A stretch of 64,000 nt of DNA from Adiantum capillus-veneris (Eukaryota > Streptophyta > Polypodiopsida > Polypodiales > Pteridaceae). Within the stretch, counting starts at the first letter, position 1, and the number at the start of each line of letters is the position of its first letter. The stretch is taken from positions 130,164,920 to 130,228,919 of the forward strand of contig CM043964.1 of assembly GCA_014529385.2 (NCBI GenBank), read 5' to 3'. Positions 50,467-62,643 of this stretch are shown piece by piece. The position numbers and the translations under genes were made by a program. Under the pieces are notes generated by a model. That model had not been told where the DNA came from. It saw only the letters and a program-made list of their open reading frames with translations, and made no database searches.

Positions 50467-51450
50467 TTCAAACCTCGCCAAGCTCATCATGTTCTCCAAT
50501 CGCATCTCCGGATCCATTTTTGAAAGCCTTGCAAGCTGCCAATCGCGTCTTCGAATGCGTGTGCAGGACAATATGCTCACAGGTAGCATTCCTGCTTTCT
50601 TCCGAAGCTTACCAAGTTCGAGTTTCAAAACAATGAGCTACCAGGATGCATGCCGACTGATATCAGCAACTCCTCGAAGCTCGATTATATTGATCTTTCT
50701 TTTGACTGGATTAGTGGAGGGCTTCCAGCAAATATGTGGCAGCTCCTCAACGTACAGAACTTCCTTGCCAGTGGGAACAACCTCACTGGGACTATCCCAT
50801 CTGATTTTGAGGTATCATGCAATCCTCAACTGACCTCCCTTTGTCGCAAAATTCTCTCGCAGGAAATATACCGGCAAGCCTGAGCAATTGCGAGAAATTG
50901 ATCGCCACAGACCTGCAACATAATCAGCTCACAGGAGGTGTCCAGCCGGAGCTTGCAAGCACACCCAATTTGGGAGTCCTTCACCTCTCCCAAAACTACC
51001 TTGGTAGAGAGATTCCCCATCGGTTTCAAAATTTGACCACACTAGAGGCTTTCAATGTCTCTTACAATAACCTGTCGGGTCCAATCTCTCTAGAGAGCAT
51101 GTTCAAATCTGCCAGCCTTGGCTCATTTCTTGGCGATCCTTATTTGTGTGGGGGCATGCTACCCCGCTCATGCATTGAGTTTGGGGATGGCAGCTAGCTT
51201 TCAGGCAAAAGTACGAAGAGAAGCCTGGAGCTGATGTGGCTGGTTGGACGGTGCCTCTTCAAGCAATATGGAGGTCGATTCTGCAGCAAAGACACATTTG
51301 AAGATAAGGATGAGTGGCCATGGAGACTCACTGCATTTGGAAGGCTATCTTTCACCAGCAGCGATTTCTTGGATGCACTGAAAGATGAAGACATAGCTCG
51401 CAATGCATTTGCCCTTGTTCTTTTGCTGGTGGTTAGGTGCATTGCCAGGT
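50467..51450 (+). pseudogene. LRR receptor-like kinase relic (TDR/PXY-like), kinase missing
   Basis: Successive LRR units read NLAKLIMFSNRISGSIFESL, LTGSIPAFF, LDYIDLSFDWISGGLPANM, NNLTGTIPSDF, NSLAGNIPASLSNCEKL, LGVLHLSQNYLGREIP and FNVSYNNLSGPI. An LRR cap follows (FLGDPYLCGG), then after a TAG at 51195 the juxtamembrane-type WPWRLTAFGRLSFTSSDFLD. Frameshifts occur near 50625 and 50845. There is no normal transmembrane helix and no kinase domain, and the N-terminal repeats are absent. The family normally acts as a plasma-membrane peptide receptor; this copy cannot. Confidence 0.85.
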
Positions 51451-51479
51451 GAAAGGTTTGCTGAAGGCCTTAGTGTGAT

Positions 51480-52416
51480 TCGGTGCTGTTGACTGCTTTT
51501 TGAGTCATACTGTTCACTGTGTTCTGGTTTTTTTTTTTTTAAAGCATGGTCAAAGATTTGTAGATAGCAGGAATATGTTCTTTTTCTCGTGATCAGGTGC
51601 ATTCATTTGCACAAATACATGAAAATGTTTTACACAGAAAGATGCATACAATGCTTGTATATTTATGTGTATAGATATTCTATTATAAAAGGCTCAGTGT
51701 GATTCCATGCTGTTGATTGCGTTCTGATATTTTTTTGAAGCATGCTTAAAGATTTATAGATGACACGAATGTGCTTTTTGTTTTGGATTTTAATAGGGAC
51801 ATGCGGGCATCTTGACTTCGGTTTGCTGTGATAAGTTTCTTGCTTTTGCAGGCTAGTACTTCTTGTGTCCACTACTTCGGTGCATGAATTCTCGTGTGCA
51901 TGGGCACGTGGTCCACCTCGACTTTTGGGGATACTTGTTTCATTTGTTGTCATGTTTGGAGTGGTTTTTTGTTGCTGATGGTTGTGTTGTTAGGTTTTAC
52001 TGTGTCTCGCGTTATCACTTGCATATGTTGCTTGTGGCCATTGAATGTTTAGTGGGAAAGGGATCTAAAGGCGGGCCGGTTGAGATATGCAGTGAAGGCC
52101 TTCTAATCATCTGTTTTCTTTTGCAAGACAATGTTTATTGTGTGTTTGCTTGGTCTGTGTCCCTTCATTTGTGCGTGTTCTTTTGCGTGTGCAATGCTTG
52201 GTCTTTGTCGTTTAAGGGACTGAGGGTGGGGTTTTGTTATGTACGCTATGTGTGAACATGCTTAGCTCATGTCGAGCACTCCCTTCCCCCTTTTCTTTTT
52301 TGCTGATCTCTCTTCTTTTCTTTTCCTTTGTCTAAAAAAATGTTCGCGTGATTTAAAATGTTGACTCATCGTGTGTCAGGAGTCTCATGAGGCATTCCCA
52401 ATGTCGATCCCCCATC

Positions 52417-52458
<42 letters not shown>

Positions 52459-52517
52459 GTGAAATCTTCTCTCCTTTGACTAGGTGCCCTCAACATTGCA
52501 ACGTTACATCTTACACT

Positions 52518-52561
<44 letters not shown>

Positions 52562-52900
52562 CCCCCCACCCCCTCCCTCTGTCCCTGTTTAACTCCGTTC
52601 GAGCTTAAAAGAATGTAAATTGTGCATCATTGGTTTTCTTTATAGTCTCGTGCTTTATGGTGGGTTGGTGGTGCAATATAGCTTGTCTCATTGCTAAAAA
52701 AGAAATGACATTCACTTTTCTTGCTCTCCATTACTATTTGTCTCATGTGGCACTACTCTATGTTGGATCGGTGATACAATAAAGTTTCTTATTGCTTCAA
52801 AACGCCATTGAATCCCCCCCCTCCCCCCCTCTTCCCCTGTCCAACCTCCCTTCTCCCTGTTTTCTGATCCCCTTTTCTTTGTGAATTTAGTTTGGATGAT
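51480..52900. other. Non-coding, with two CT tracts and a diverged short repeat
   Basis: A string like GCTGTTGACTGC...AAAGATTTGTAGAT at about 51485-51570 recurs in diverged form at about 51708-51765. CT runs lie at 52421-52455 and 52521-52559. Frames here are low-complexity or overlapping. Confidence 0.5.
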
Positions 52901-52917
52901 AGGTGATAGAATCATAG

Positions 52918-53640
52918 TTGGAAAGTGTTCTCAGTCTTTATATTTGTTTGTGTCATGTAGACAAAGCAAATAAGCGTGTTGAAATATGGCTTATAGTTGT
53001 GGTTGCAAACAAAGCATGGAGATTCACGGTATGGAGTATGGGTGTTATGGTATTCTTTGTGCTTTTGGTGTTCTTACTTAAAACATATTCGTTTCGTAGA
53101 GCCAAGAAAAAATGATAGCATTGCACGTATTGTACATCTAAAAAGTGAAACTTCTAAACGTGAATGTGTACGGATTGATGTGAGTGAGTCATCTGTAAGC
53201 ACTCCGACAACTTCTCGCAAGCGTAGTGTGTACACTGAACCGAAGTTCATTATCCAACTCTCTCTCTCAAAGGGCAAAGGGCAAGCTTGCGATACGATAA
53301 ATTCTACCTTCTTTTGAAGAAAGCCTATACAAGATTGGTTGGTTTTGTGTATTTTGAAATGTTCCATCTTTTACATTAGGTGCACAAGTTAGATGCTCGA
53401 AAGCGTAAAAAGCAAAGATGGCTATTGTTAAGATCGAGAGGTACGATATATATAAAACCAAAAACATTGACTATCTACCTCTATCTTTTGATGTGAATAG
53501 ATTTTCATGTTCTTATATATTGTTTTGTAGATGCTTTAATTGATACTGAAGACGATGAAGTGAAAGTCAACCCTTTTTCGCAACAAGAACCTCCTATTGT
53601 AGAACATAATGTGCCTTTTTTTGCATATAACAGACCTCTG
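52918..53640 (+). other. Possible exons of an unrecognised gene next to the Helitron
   Basis: A hydrophobic stretch (MGVMVFFVLLVFLLKTYSF at about 53035) is followed by a Ser/Thr/Lys-rich charged frame (53108-53317). A later piece after TTTTGTAG at 53530 reads DALIDTEDDEVKVNPFSQQE. Splice-like AG/GT signals exist, but no domain is recognised. These could be 5' exons of the RPA-like gene of the adjoining Helitron or captured host sequence. Confidence 0.3.
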
Positions 53641-53737
53641 TGACATCACTCCTAGATTTGCAATTTAGGATTAAGTGCTAAACAATTATGGTACATACAA
53701 GCTTTTCGATCCCAAAATTGTGAAGTTCTTCAAGGTT

Positions 53738-54823
53738 GATCTTGTGGATTCGCACAACTCCAACAAAGTCACACTGTCGTCGTCGGTTCATCTCTAAGTC
53801 AATTTGCTTCCTTTCTAAGTGTTGGTAGTTTTGTGCGGATAGAGGGTTTTGCAATCAAAACAAAGAACAAGGCAAACGGTGGAACATCACGTTTCTCTCT
53901 TTACTTGGATGCTACCTCGATCGTCACTTGCATTGCTTCATTTCCAATCCACTTGAGCTTCTACTCGGAAACGAATATAAGATTTTTCTTAAATGAGGCG
54001 GTAAGTGCCGGTGTAGGTGGTGCGAAAAGTTACTTGGGTATGTTTGCTTTTGTTGTTATTAAGAGTGAGAATTTTGAAATCTACGCCAACTCCACACATG
54101 GAGAGCTACTGGTGATTGGCGATTCTAATCCCAAGGATCCAGCAACTGTAAGTCTCGCATATTAAAATCTTGTGCCTTTTTCAATTGACTTTTGTCAATG
54201 ATCGCAAAGAAGAGTATAAGTCTATCAGAAGGGATATTGACAATGGAGAAGTGAAAACTTTCGTTGCAAGGAATATCGAGGCTTTCTTAGGCCGTGAGAA
54301 TACGTTGTCTGTCTTGGATCTTACAATCTTGGTGCCTGTTCACAGCAAGCGTCTGTAGTCTGATCTCTTATAGACTTACAAGACACAGGTTGAGAGTTTC
54401 GGTTATGGGAAGCAGGTAATGTTGGGTAACTTAGTTGGTTAGAAATTGTGTTGTTAACTTGCTTTGTGTTTCTTAATTCTCACTTTTGCCCTGCAGGTGT
54501 TCGGCGTCTTGCGTTTGTCTAACATAAATGGTGTTCTCTTGGAGACATTGTGCCCCATCTGCAAATTGAAAAAGGTTCATAAAACCACAGAGGGTTTATT
54601 CTATAACACTTACCAAAAGACGACTACAAGCTACGAGATTCTCAAACTTCAAGTAAAGATAAAGGTAAACGAAGGCCTTGTCATTTCTGCACAACTAGTT
54701 GGTCTCATTGTTGATGAGGTCTTGGCTTTGGGCAAGACTTTTCAAAGCTTGTATTCTAAAAGTCCGACAGTTGCAAGAGAGATCTTGGCATCGACAACAC
54801 TGACTGCTTTTTACCCAGGGTAA
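53738..54823 (+). pseudogene. RPA1-like single-strand DNA-binding protein of Helitron copy A (several exons)
   Basis: Reads VDSHNSNKVTLSSSVHL, then GSFVRIEGFAIKTKNKANG, an OB-fold strand pattern like RPA DBD-A. Next come ENFEIYANSTHGELLVIGDS before a GTAAGT donor at 54149, VKTFVARNIEAFLGRENTLS, and after a CCCTGCAG acceptor (54497) FGVLRLSNINGVLLETLCPI. The CPIC motif suggests the RPA C-terminal zinc ribbon. RPA-like genes ride in many plant Helitrons and probably coat single-stranded DNA during rolling-circle movement. Frame breaks in the first exon suggest decay. Confidence 0.6.
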
Positions 54824-55017
54824 AGGTCTTGGAAGCAGAATAGGGGTCTACCATTGTATATACATAATATTGGTAAAGCTCTTGAAGAGTCACGGTTAGT
54901 TTTCTTGGTTTGCATAAAGTAGTTTTGAATGCATCAAAACAGCCTTGTCAAAAAACCCTTGTAAAAACAAACCTCTATAAAAACACTTGCAGCTGCGTTA
55001 TAAGGTTTTAAAGGTTT

Positions 55018-55020
<3 letters not shown>

Positions 55021-55073
<53 letters not shown>

Positions 55074-55422
55074 GTTCACTCTTTCTCTCGTGTCGTTAGT
55101 GATTCGATCGTCTTTTCTTTTCTCCTCTCTCTCTGTCTCAAAAATATGAATGTATAAAGGGACCCGTGTATTTCCAACATTTTTGGTCTCTCTCTCTTTC
55201 TCTCTCTCTTTCAATATTGTCCATAAAGACTCCCTTTCTTGTGTTTGTCAATTCTAGTATTGCACATAGGGCTTCACTATTTCCGGTCATCCGCATCTTC
55301 CTCCCAGTATCCTTTTCCCTGGCTACAGTCGGATAAGAAACTTGTTTTTTATTAGCTGGATTGATCTCTCATCCCCCCCTCCCCCCCTCTTTCGTCGATC
55401 CTCCTTACGCACATACACACAC

Positions 55423-55467
<45 letters not shown>

Positions 55468-55671
55468 AAATATGGTGTTTTCAATAGAGCTCTACTTTTT
55501 CTAGTGGTTCCTCCCCTTTTCCTCTCCTCTCTACTCATTGTATTCTTCTCTTGTGAGTTCCGCCTACCTAAGATATTCTTGTATTCTATTTTTTTCTCTC
55601 GTCCCCTCCTCTGCTCCCGCTATCTATTTCTCTCACAGCAACGGTGGACATAAACCTCTATTATTCTGTGG

Positions 55672-55726
<55 letters not shown>

Positions 55727-55801
55727 AAGAATCCAAAAAAAAAAAACTTCTTTAGTTTTTCTCTGTTGCCCTCTCTGTACCAGTTACATTATTGTCGAGA
55801 G

Positions 55802-55851
<50 letters not shown>

Positions 55852-56081
55852 AATAGGTAATGGAAAGCTTTTCGAGGAGGTAAAGCTATCATCCAAGAGT
55901 TTCGAACTCCCAAACCGGCTTCCCCCTCCTCACCTATCTCATCTTAGGTTTTTGTTCATCCCACCTTATCTTTTTTCACCACTCGATGGACCCTCAGTCC
56001 TTAACTGGTATCAGAGGAAATTCTTTGTACTGTTTTGTTTCTGGTCCCATAGGTCATATATGACCTCCGTGGACGATAATT

Positions 56082-56117
<36 letters not shown>
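55021..56117 (+). repeat. CT/GA-rich leader of Helitron copy A with five microsatellites
   Basis: CT runs at 55021-55070, 55427-55464, 55672-55724 and 56082-56117, and a GA run at 55807-55847. The last CT run ends 25 bp before the ATG at 56142. The same arrangement occurs in copy B. Confidence 0.9.
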
Positions 56118-56122
<5 letters not shown>

Positions 56123-56141
56123 CATTCAATTCACTCAAACA

Positions 56142-57300
56142 ATGGATGCTTCCATTGTTGACAATTTAAAAAATCTTGGTGTCAATGAATATTTCTTGCG
56201 TACATACCGTTTGGATGTTAACATATTCAATGTTTTTCAATACATTACAGAAACAACACTTGCACCAATGGATCTTCTAACAAATTTAGCTGCTTATACA
56301 TTGTTTTAAATTGGACTACAAACCACATCGACAAACGTAATTAACACTCTCTTAGGAAATACCACTGGCGCAAACGAAACACCTTACGATAGTCTACAGG
56401 TTGCTAAAAACCTCTCACAATTCATTGGCATTGACTATTCAAATGATCGAGCTTTTTTGTGGAGCGAATCACTTGTGCATTGAGGTGACTTTACAAAGTG
56501 GACAACGCAAGAAGCAAAAGAAATTTATTGTCGGTGCATGCAGCAATGCTGGTAGGAAACAACAAATACTGATCGTAGACATTGACGGAACTTTATACGT
56601 GTTTCCTTTGCACAGATCTGCATCAGGCTTGAAAAGATTTGAAATTTGGACACCTTCGGAGGTTTCAAAACTTCACATACTGTTGATTTTGTATCCTAAT
56701 GATAGTAACAAATGTGTCGCCGAAGAGTATTTGTGTCAAGAAACCAACATAGTTCGTACATAAACAACGATAACAACAAAAATAAAATGTTTAAGAAAGT
56801 CACAACAAAATATTCCTCCTCCGAAAAATGAATCATACTCGAGAGATTACGTTTCAATGATACACCTACAAAAACGTATTAAAAGGAAATACAAGATATT
56901 TCTTTAACCTTGTGTGAGCATTACAATAGACTGCTTTTCAATTCCCAAATAATGTTAATGAAAACAAAGAAAGCTAGCGACACTGTTATGTAAATTTGTG
57001 AAGCTTGCAAAAGAAAGAGAAGAAAACCAGCAGTAACTTACAAATCTTTACAAGAAACTGGATTGAATGACAAGAAGGAAACTGTACAAAAACTAAACAA
57101 GTTAGAAAAAAGACCGATCGCACCTCAAATACTGTTTTAAAAAATACGAGAGTTGACATACGATGGACAATATGGTTTACGTGGAAGCATTGTGGATGTA
57201 CTGGCAAACATTACCAAAACACAAAGAAGTTTGCCACGATTCATCAATGAGGAAAACTCAATTCTTATAGGTCTAAAGAGAAAAATAGAATAAAAGAGAG
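56142..57300 (+). pseudogene. Helitron copy A N-terminal and DUF6570-like region
   Basis: Starts MDASIVDNLKNLGVNEYFLR. A TAA at 56307 and a frame change near 56450 (a T6 run) follow, then GQRKKQKKFIVGACSNAGRK and WTPSEVSKLHILLILYPNDS to a stop at 56761. Further on, in other frames, come ICEACKRKRRKP-like residues, LNKLEKR, APRI-F and GQYG-RGSIVDVL, the pattern of the DUF6570 region of Helentron replicases. A deletion of about 84 bp near 57288 is seen against copy B. Role within the replicase is not established. Confidence 0.65.
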
Positions 57301-57311
57301 CATAAGTTTAA

Positions 57312-58828
57312 ATGAGGATTGGTTGCGACATATCACCCTTTTGCAAAAGACACATTTCATTCATCTTGCAGTGTGTAATGACAACGACGAATTATGACGA
57401 TATTCTCGTTCATCAATTCACATCAGCACAACAAATCATTGATTACAACGATAAGATCCTACATGTTGTACCTTGTGAAGGAAATCATTTACTTGGTTTA
57501 TTAAAAGACACATTCTGTGAAGAACTAGGTTTTCCAAGGATATTCTTTGGTGAACCACGTAAGTATCACGATCTAGCAGTTAAAAACTACCATAAAATTA
57601 TAAAATGAGAATTACTTCATGGTGATAGATGATTTGTATTGGATATAGAAAAATTATTCTTTAAAGAAGTGAAAATAATGACCCAACAAATTATTTCGTC
57701 TATATGGGTTCATCTGAGAAAGGTCAAGCTTGAAGGGACCGTTCTTTATGCACGAGATGTGTTGCATGATATAAACGTCAACAAAATTATTCGATCAAAG
57801 ATAGGTTACGGAGAATACGAAGCTTTGAGAACTTCTCCAGATTATAAACAAAAAATAAAGAAAAATATCTTCGCGATAATAAGACAGCTAGGTCCTCCTA
57901 CCTTCTTTGTTACTTTCTTGGCTGAAGAGAGATGCTGGAAAGAACTAATCAACTGTTTAAAAAAACTCACTTTTATAACCAAAGATGACAACGAAATAGA
58001 AAATTCGATCAGACCCAATAACATGTTCCAGATATTATTTGCACAAATGTCGAAGCTTGAAAAAACTACTCAAGAAAGACAGCAACATACTCGGAGGAAA
58101 AGTGAAAGATTATTTTTTTGTGACCAAATTCCAAAGTCGTGGTAGTCAACATGATCATGGTTTAATATGGATTGAAAATACACCTCAGCTAACTGATACA
58201 AAAGCAAATAGCGTAACGAAATTCATTGACAAATGCATTAGCACTGACAAGAACCTTCTTCGGGAAGATTTGAGCAACGTTCAACAACACTCACATCGAA
58301 AAACTTGCTTAAAAAAGGAAAGAGATATTGCTTTGATTTTCTCCGATGCCCGATGCTGTATACTTGTATACTTAGACCATTGCAAGAAGAAGAAAAGAAT
58401 AACAAACAACACAAAAGAAATCTTAAGAAAATCAAAGAATTCCTCGAAACAACCAAAACCGAAGAATTATAAAAAACTGTTTTTGAGGATTGGCTAAAGA
58501 AATTAGATCTTCCTTTCGACGATTACATATTGGCAATTCGATCAAAAATTTTGATACTGACTGTGCTGATGAGACGAAGAATAGAAGACATTTTTACACA
58601 CGGTTTCAATCCAAAAATTTCAAAATTATGGAACGCTTACATCGACATCCAATATATAGTGAACGCGTACGGAGCTGCTATATACTGCTCATCATACATA
58701 ACAAAAATGGATAGTACATTAATAACAACTATTAAAGTTGAGATAGATGTTTGTACCGCCAATAATGCCAACACTGTTGAAAGATTACAACGCATTGGAA
58801 ACACAATTTGAATATGCAGCAATTAAGA
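57312..58828 (+). pseudogene. Helitron Rep (HUH endonuclease-like) region, copy A
   Basis: ILVHQFTSAQQIIDYNDKIL and GNHLLGLLKDTFCEELGFPR start the N-terminal helitron-like domain. IRQLGPPTFFVTFLAEERCW leads to VTKFQSRGSQHDHGLIWIEN, the HUH box (here H-D-H). Further on, in a shifted frame, come MRRRIEDIFTHGFNPKISKL and AYGAAIYCSSYITKM, with the paired tyrosines that carry out strand transfer. The middle Asp of the HUH box is unusual, since a hydrophobic residue is normal. Frameshifts lie near 57640, 58060 and 58300. Confidence 0.8.
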
Positions 58829-59655
58829 ACATGATCATGGTCTAATATGGATTGAAAATACACCTCAGCTAACTAGAGAATTTATTTTCATCAAAACAAA
58901 TCCTCTTGAGGAAGGTTCACTCATTTTGATATGAAAAGAAACACTCAAACAATTAGATCCAGACAGTAGAGACATATTTTTCGAGAACATCGTCGACAAA
59001 TATAGCAAAAGACCAACGCACTTGCACAATATCTGCTTGACAGAATTTTGTTCATGCTACAAGCACTGTAAATGTAAAATTGTTTCATTGAGAGACAACT
59101 GAATCATTCGTTATGTCCGATACGACAAACATAAAGATCCTGATAACTTTTATCGAGAACAATGTTTGTTATATTTACCTTGGCACAACGACGAGAACCA
59201 GCATCTTCATTGCTCTGAAACATGGGAAGATGTATATAAACGTCATCTAGATCTTGTGTCCTATAACAAGAAAAAATTCAACAAAGACATTGTAGATGAA
59301 AATAGTATCTCGCAAACTGCAACAGCATCGACATCACGTTCCTTTGCTTCTTCACATGAAAACATGCAAGACAACATCGCTTCAAATCTTCCAGAGTTGA
59401 ACACTATCAACAATAGAAAACTAGCAATAACAAAGCTAATCGCGATTTCAAATGAACAATATCATGAAGTCTTACGAATTCTAAATACCCAACAACGTCT
59501 TCTGTTCGATGATATCATGCTGAGAAAATGAACAAATCCAGACAAAGCAATACAATAATTTCTTACTGGAGGTACTAGAACTGGTAAAACTTTTCTGTTG
59601 TTACTATTGGTTCAAAGCTTACTACGACACTACAATTTTAAATTGCCTACAAACA
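58829..59655 (+). pseudogene. Start of PIF1-type helicase, copy A, ending at Walker A
   Basis: KYSKRPTHLHNICLTEFCSC, IRYVRYDKHKDPDNFYREQC and LLYLPWHNDENQHLHC match the region preceding the helicase in Helentron replicases. The frame 59166-59531 ends LNTQQRLLFDDIM, then FLTGGTRTGKTFLLLLL (Walker A, 59561 on). Twenty residues later the sequence becomes RPA-like. The first 46 bases (58829-58874) are a displaced duplicate of the HUH-box region. Confidence 0.8.
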
Positions 59656-60372
59656 TTGAATCTTGTGGATTCATACAACTCCACCACAGTCACTGTTGTC
59701 GTCGGTTCATCTCTAATAAGTCAATTTGCTTCCTTTCTAAGTGTTGGTAGTTTTGTGCGGATAGAGGGTTCTGCAATCAAAACAAAGAACAAGGCAAACG
59801 AATGGTGGAACATCGCCTTTCTCTCTTTACTTGGATGCTACCTCGATCGTCACTTGCATTGCTTCATTTTTAATCCACTTGAGCTTTTACCCGGAAACGA
59901 AGATAAGATTTTAGTTAGATGAGGCAATAAGTGTGGGTCTAGGTGGTGTAAAAAGTTACTTGGGTACGCTTGCTTTTGTTGTTATTAAGAGTGAGAATTT
60001 TGAAATCTATGCCAACTCCACACGTGGAGAGCTACTAGTGGCTGACGGTTCTACTCCCAAGGATGGAGCAACTGTAAGTCTTGCATATTAAAATCCTTTG
60101 CATTTTTTAGGGTAAAGAAAAAATTCACATCATTTAACGTGTGCTATGAGATTCCCAAACTTCAAGTAAAGATCAAGCCAAGGGAAGGCCCTGTCATTTT
60201 TGCACAACTAGTTGGTCTCATTGTTGATGAGGTCTTGGCTTTGGGAAGGAATTTTCAAAGCTTGTATTCTAAAAGTCCAATAGTTGCAAGAGAGATCTTG
60301 GCATTGACAACACGCACCGGCACATTCAAAATCAATCTTACAAGAAATCTGATTGCTTTTCACCAAGGGTAA
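59656..60372 (+). pseudogene. RPA1-like region, Helitron copy B, internally deleted
   Basis: Open frame NLVDSYNSTTVTVVVGSSLI then SFLSVGSFVRIEGSAIKTKN, better preserved at its start than copy A. After a stop near 59920 and a deletion, it resumes at EIPKLQVKIKPREGPVIFAQ and RTGTFKINLTRNLIAFHQG. The zinc-ribbon CPIC part seen in copy A is missing. Confidence 0.6.
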
Positions 60373-60575
60373 AGTTCTTAGAAGCAGAATAGGGGTCTAC
60401 CATCGTATATAAATAATATTGGTAAAGCTCTTGAAGATTCACGAGCTAGTTTTCCGGGTTTGCATAAAGTAGAGTCTTGAATGCATTAAAACAGCCTTGT
60501 AAAAAAACCCTTGTAAAAAAAACCTCTGTAAAAATACTTGCAACTGCGTTATAAGGTTTTAAAGGTTTCCTTCTC

Positions 60576-60578
<3 letters not shown>

Positions 60579-60636
<58 letters not shown>

Positions 60637-60679
60637 ACTCTTTCCCTCGTGTCGTTAGTGATTCGGTCGTCTTTTCTTT

Positions 60680-60720
<41 letters not shown>

Positions 60721-60761
60721 AAATATGACTGTATAAAGGGGACATTATTTTCAACATTTTT

Positions 60762-60809
<48 letters not shown>

Positions 60810-61008
60810 AATATTGTCCATAAAGACTCCCTTTCTTGTGTTTGTCAGTTCTTGTATTGCATATAGAGCTTCACTATTTTCGATCATCCGCATCTTCCTC
60901 CCACTATTCTTTTCCCTGGCTACAGTCGGATAAGAAACTCGTTTTTTATTAGATGGATTGATCTCTCATCCCCTCTTTCGTCCATCCTCCTTTCGCACAT
61001 ACACACAC

Positions 61009-61043
<35 letters not shown>

Positions 61044-61240
61044 AAATCTGGTGTTTTCAATAGAGCTCTAGTGGTTCCTCCTCCCCTCCTCTCCTCTCCA
61101 CTCATTGTATTCATCTCTTATGAGTTACCCCTACCTCAAATATTCTTGTATTCTTATTTTTTTCTCTCGTCCCCTCCCCTGCTCTCGCTATCTATTTCTC
61201 TCACAGCAACGGTGAACATAAACCTCTATTATTCTAGTTG

Positions 61241-61309
<69 letters not shown>

Positions 61310-61385
61310 CCCAAAAAAAACTTCTTTAGTTTTTCTCTCTGTTGCCCTCTTTGTATTAGTCACATTATTGTACAGCGAGCTTCCC

Positions 61386-61450
<65 letters not shown>
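60579..61450 (+). repeat. CT-rich leader of Helitron copy B with six microsatellites
   Basis: CT runs at about 60580-60630, 60687-60719, 60764-60807, 61011-61041, 61242-61304 and 61389-61449. The last ends about 26 bp before the ATG at 61476. Confidence 0.9.
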
Positions 61451-61453
<3 letters not shown>

Positions 61454-61475
61454 GCTCATTCAATTCACTCAAACA

Positions 61476-62640
61476 ATGGATGCTTCAATTGTTGACAATT
61501 TAAAAAATCTTGGTGTCGATGAATATATCTTGCGTACATACGATCGGGATGTTTATATATTCATTGGTTTTCAATACATTACAGAAACAACACTTGCACC
61601 AACGGATCTTCTAACGAACTTAGTTGCTTATACCTTGTTTCAAATGGGCCTACAAACCACATCGACAAACGTAATTAACACTCTCTTAGGAAATAACACT
61701 GGCACAAACGAAACAACTTAGGATAGTCTACAGGTTGCTAAAAACCTCTCGGAATTCATTGGCATTGACTATTCAAATGATCGAGATTTTTTGTGGAGTG
61801 AATCACTTGTGCAATGAGGTGACTTTACAAAGTGGACAGCGTAAGAAGCGAAAGAAATTTATTATCGGTGCATGCAACAATACTGGTAGGAAACAACAAA
61901 TACTGATCGCAGACATTGACAGAACTTTATACGTGTTTCCTATGCAGAAATCTGCATCAGGCTCGAAAAGATTTAAAATTTGGACACCTTCGGAGGTTTC
62001 AAAACTTCACAGACTATTGATTTTGTATCCTAATGATAGTAACAAATGTGTCCCCGAAGAGTATTTGTGTCAAGAAACCAACATTGTTCATACATAAACA
62101 ACGATAACAACAAAAATAAAACGCTTAAGAAAGTCACATCAAAATATTTCTCCTCGAGAAAACGAATCATACTCGAGAAATAGATTACGTTTCAATGATA
62201 CACCTACAGAAACATATTTAAAGGAAATACAGGATACTCCTTCAACCTTGTGTGAGCATTGCAATAGAGTGCTTTTCAATTACCAAATAACGTTAACGAA
62301 AACAAAGAAAGCTAGCGACACTTTTATGAAAATTTGTGAAGCTTGCAAAAGAAAGAGAAGAAAACCAACAGTAACTTACAAATCTTTACAAGAAATTGGA
62401 TTGAATGACAAGAAGGAAACTGTACAAAAACTAAACAAGTTAGAAAAACGGCTGATCGCACCTCGAATACTGTTCTAAAAAAAGCGAGAGTTGACATACG
62501 ATGGACAATATGGTTTCCGTGGAAGCATTGTGAATGTACTGGAAAACGTTACCGAGACACAAAGAAGCTTGCTACGATTCATGAATGAGAAAAACTGAAT
62601 TCTTATAAGTTTAAAGAGAAAACTAGAATATAACCATTGT
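61476..62640 (+). pseudogene. Helitron copy B N-terminal and DUF6570-like region
   Basis: Starts MDASIVDNLKNLGVDEYILR and stays open for 82 residues, then changes frame at the same T6 tract (about 61784-61790) as copy A, continuing GQRKKRKKFIIGACNNTGRK. From 62248: MCEHCNRVLF and ICEACKRKRRKPTVTYKSLQ (a probable two-CxxC zinc site), NKLEKRLIAPRILF, then in the next frame GQYGFRGSIVNVLENV. Confidence 0.7.
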
Positions 62641-62643
62641 TAT

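Larger units (their letters stand above)
53690..59655 (+). mobile_element. Helentron-type Helitron, copy A, truncated in the helicase
   Basis: In order: RPA-like OB-fold exons (53738-54823), a CT-rich leader with several microsatellites (55020-56117), an N-terminal ORF starting at 56142, a DUF6570-like region, a HUH Rep region (about 57880-58810), and the start of a PIF1-type helicase ending just after the Walker A box (about 59640). The sequence then jumps back to a second copy of the RPA region at 59655. Stops, frameshifts and deletions show that it is not active. Terminal 5'-TC and 3'-CTRR ends were not located. Confidence 0.85.
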
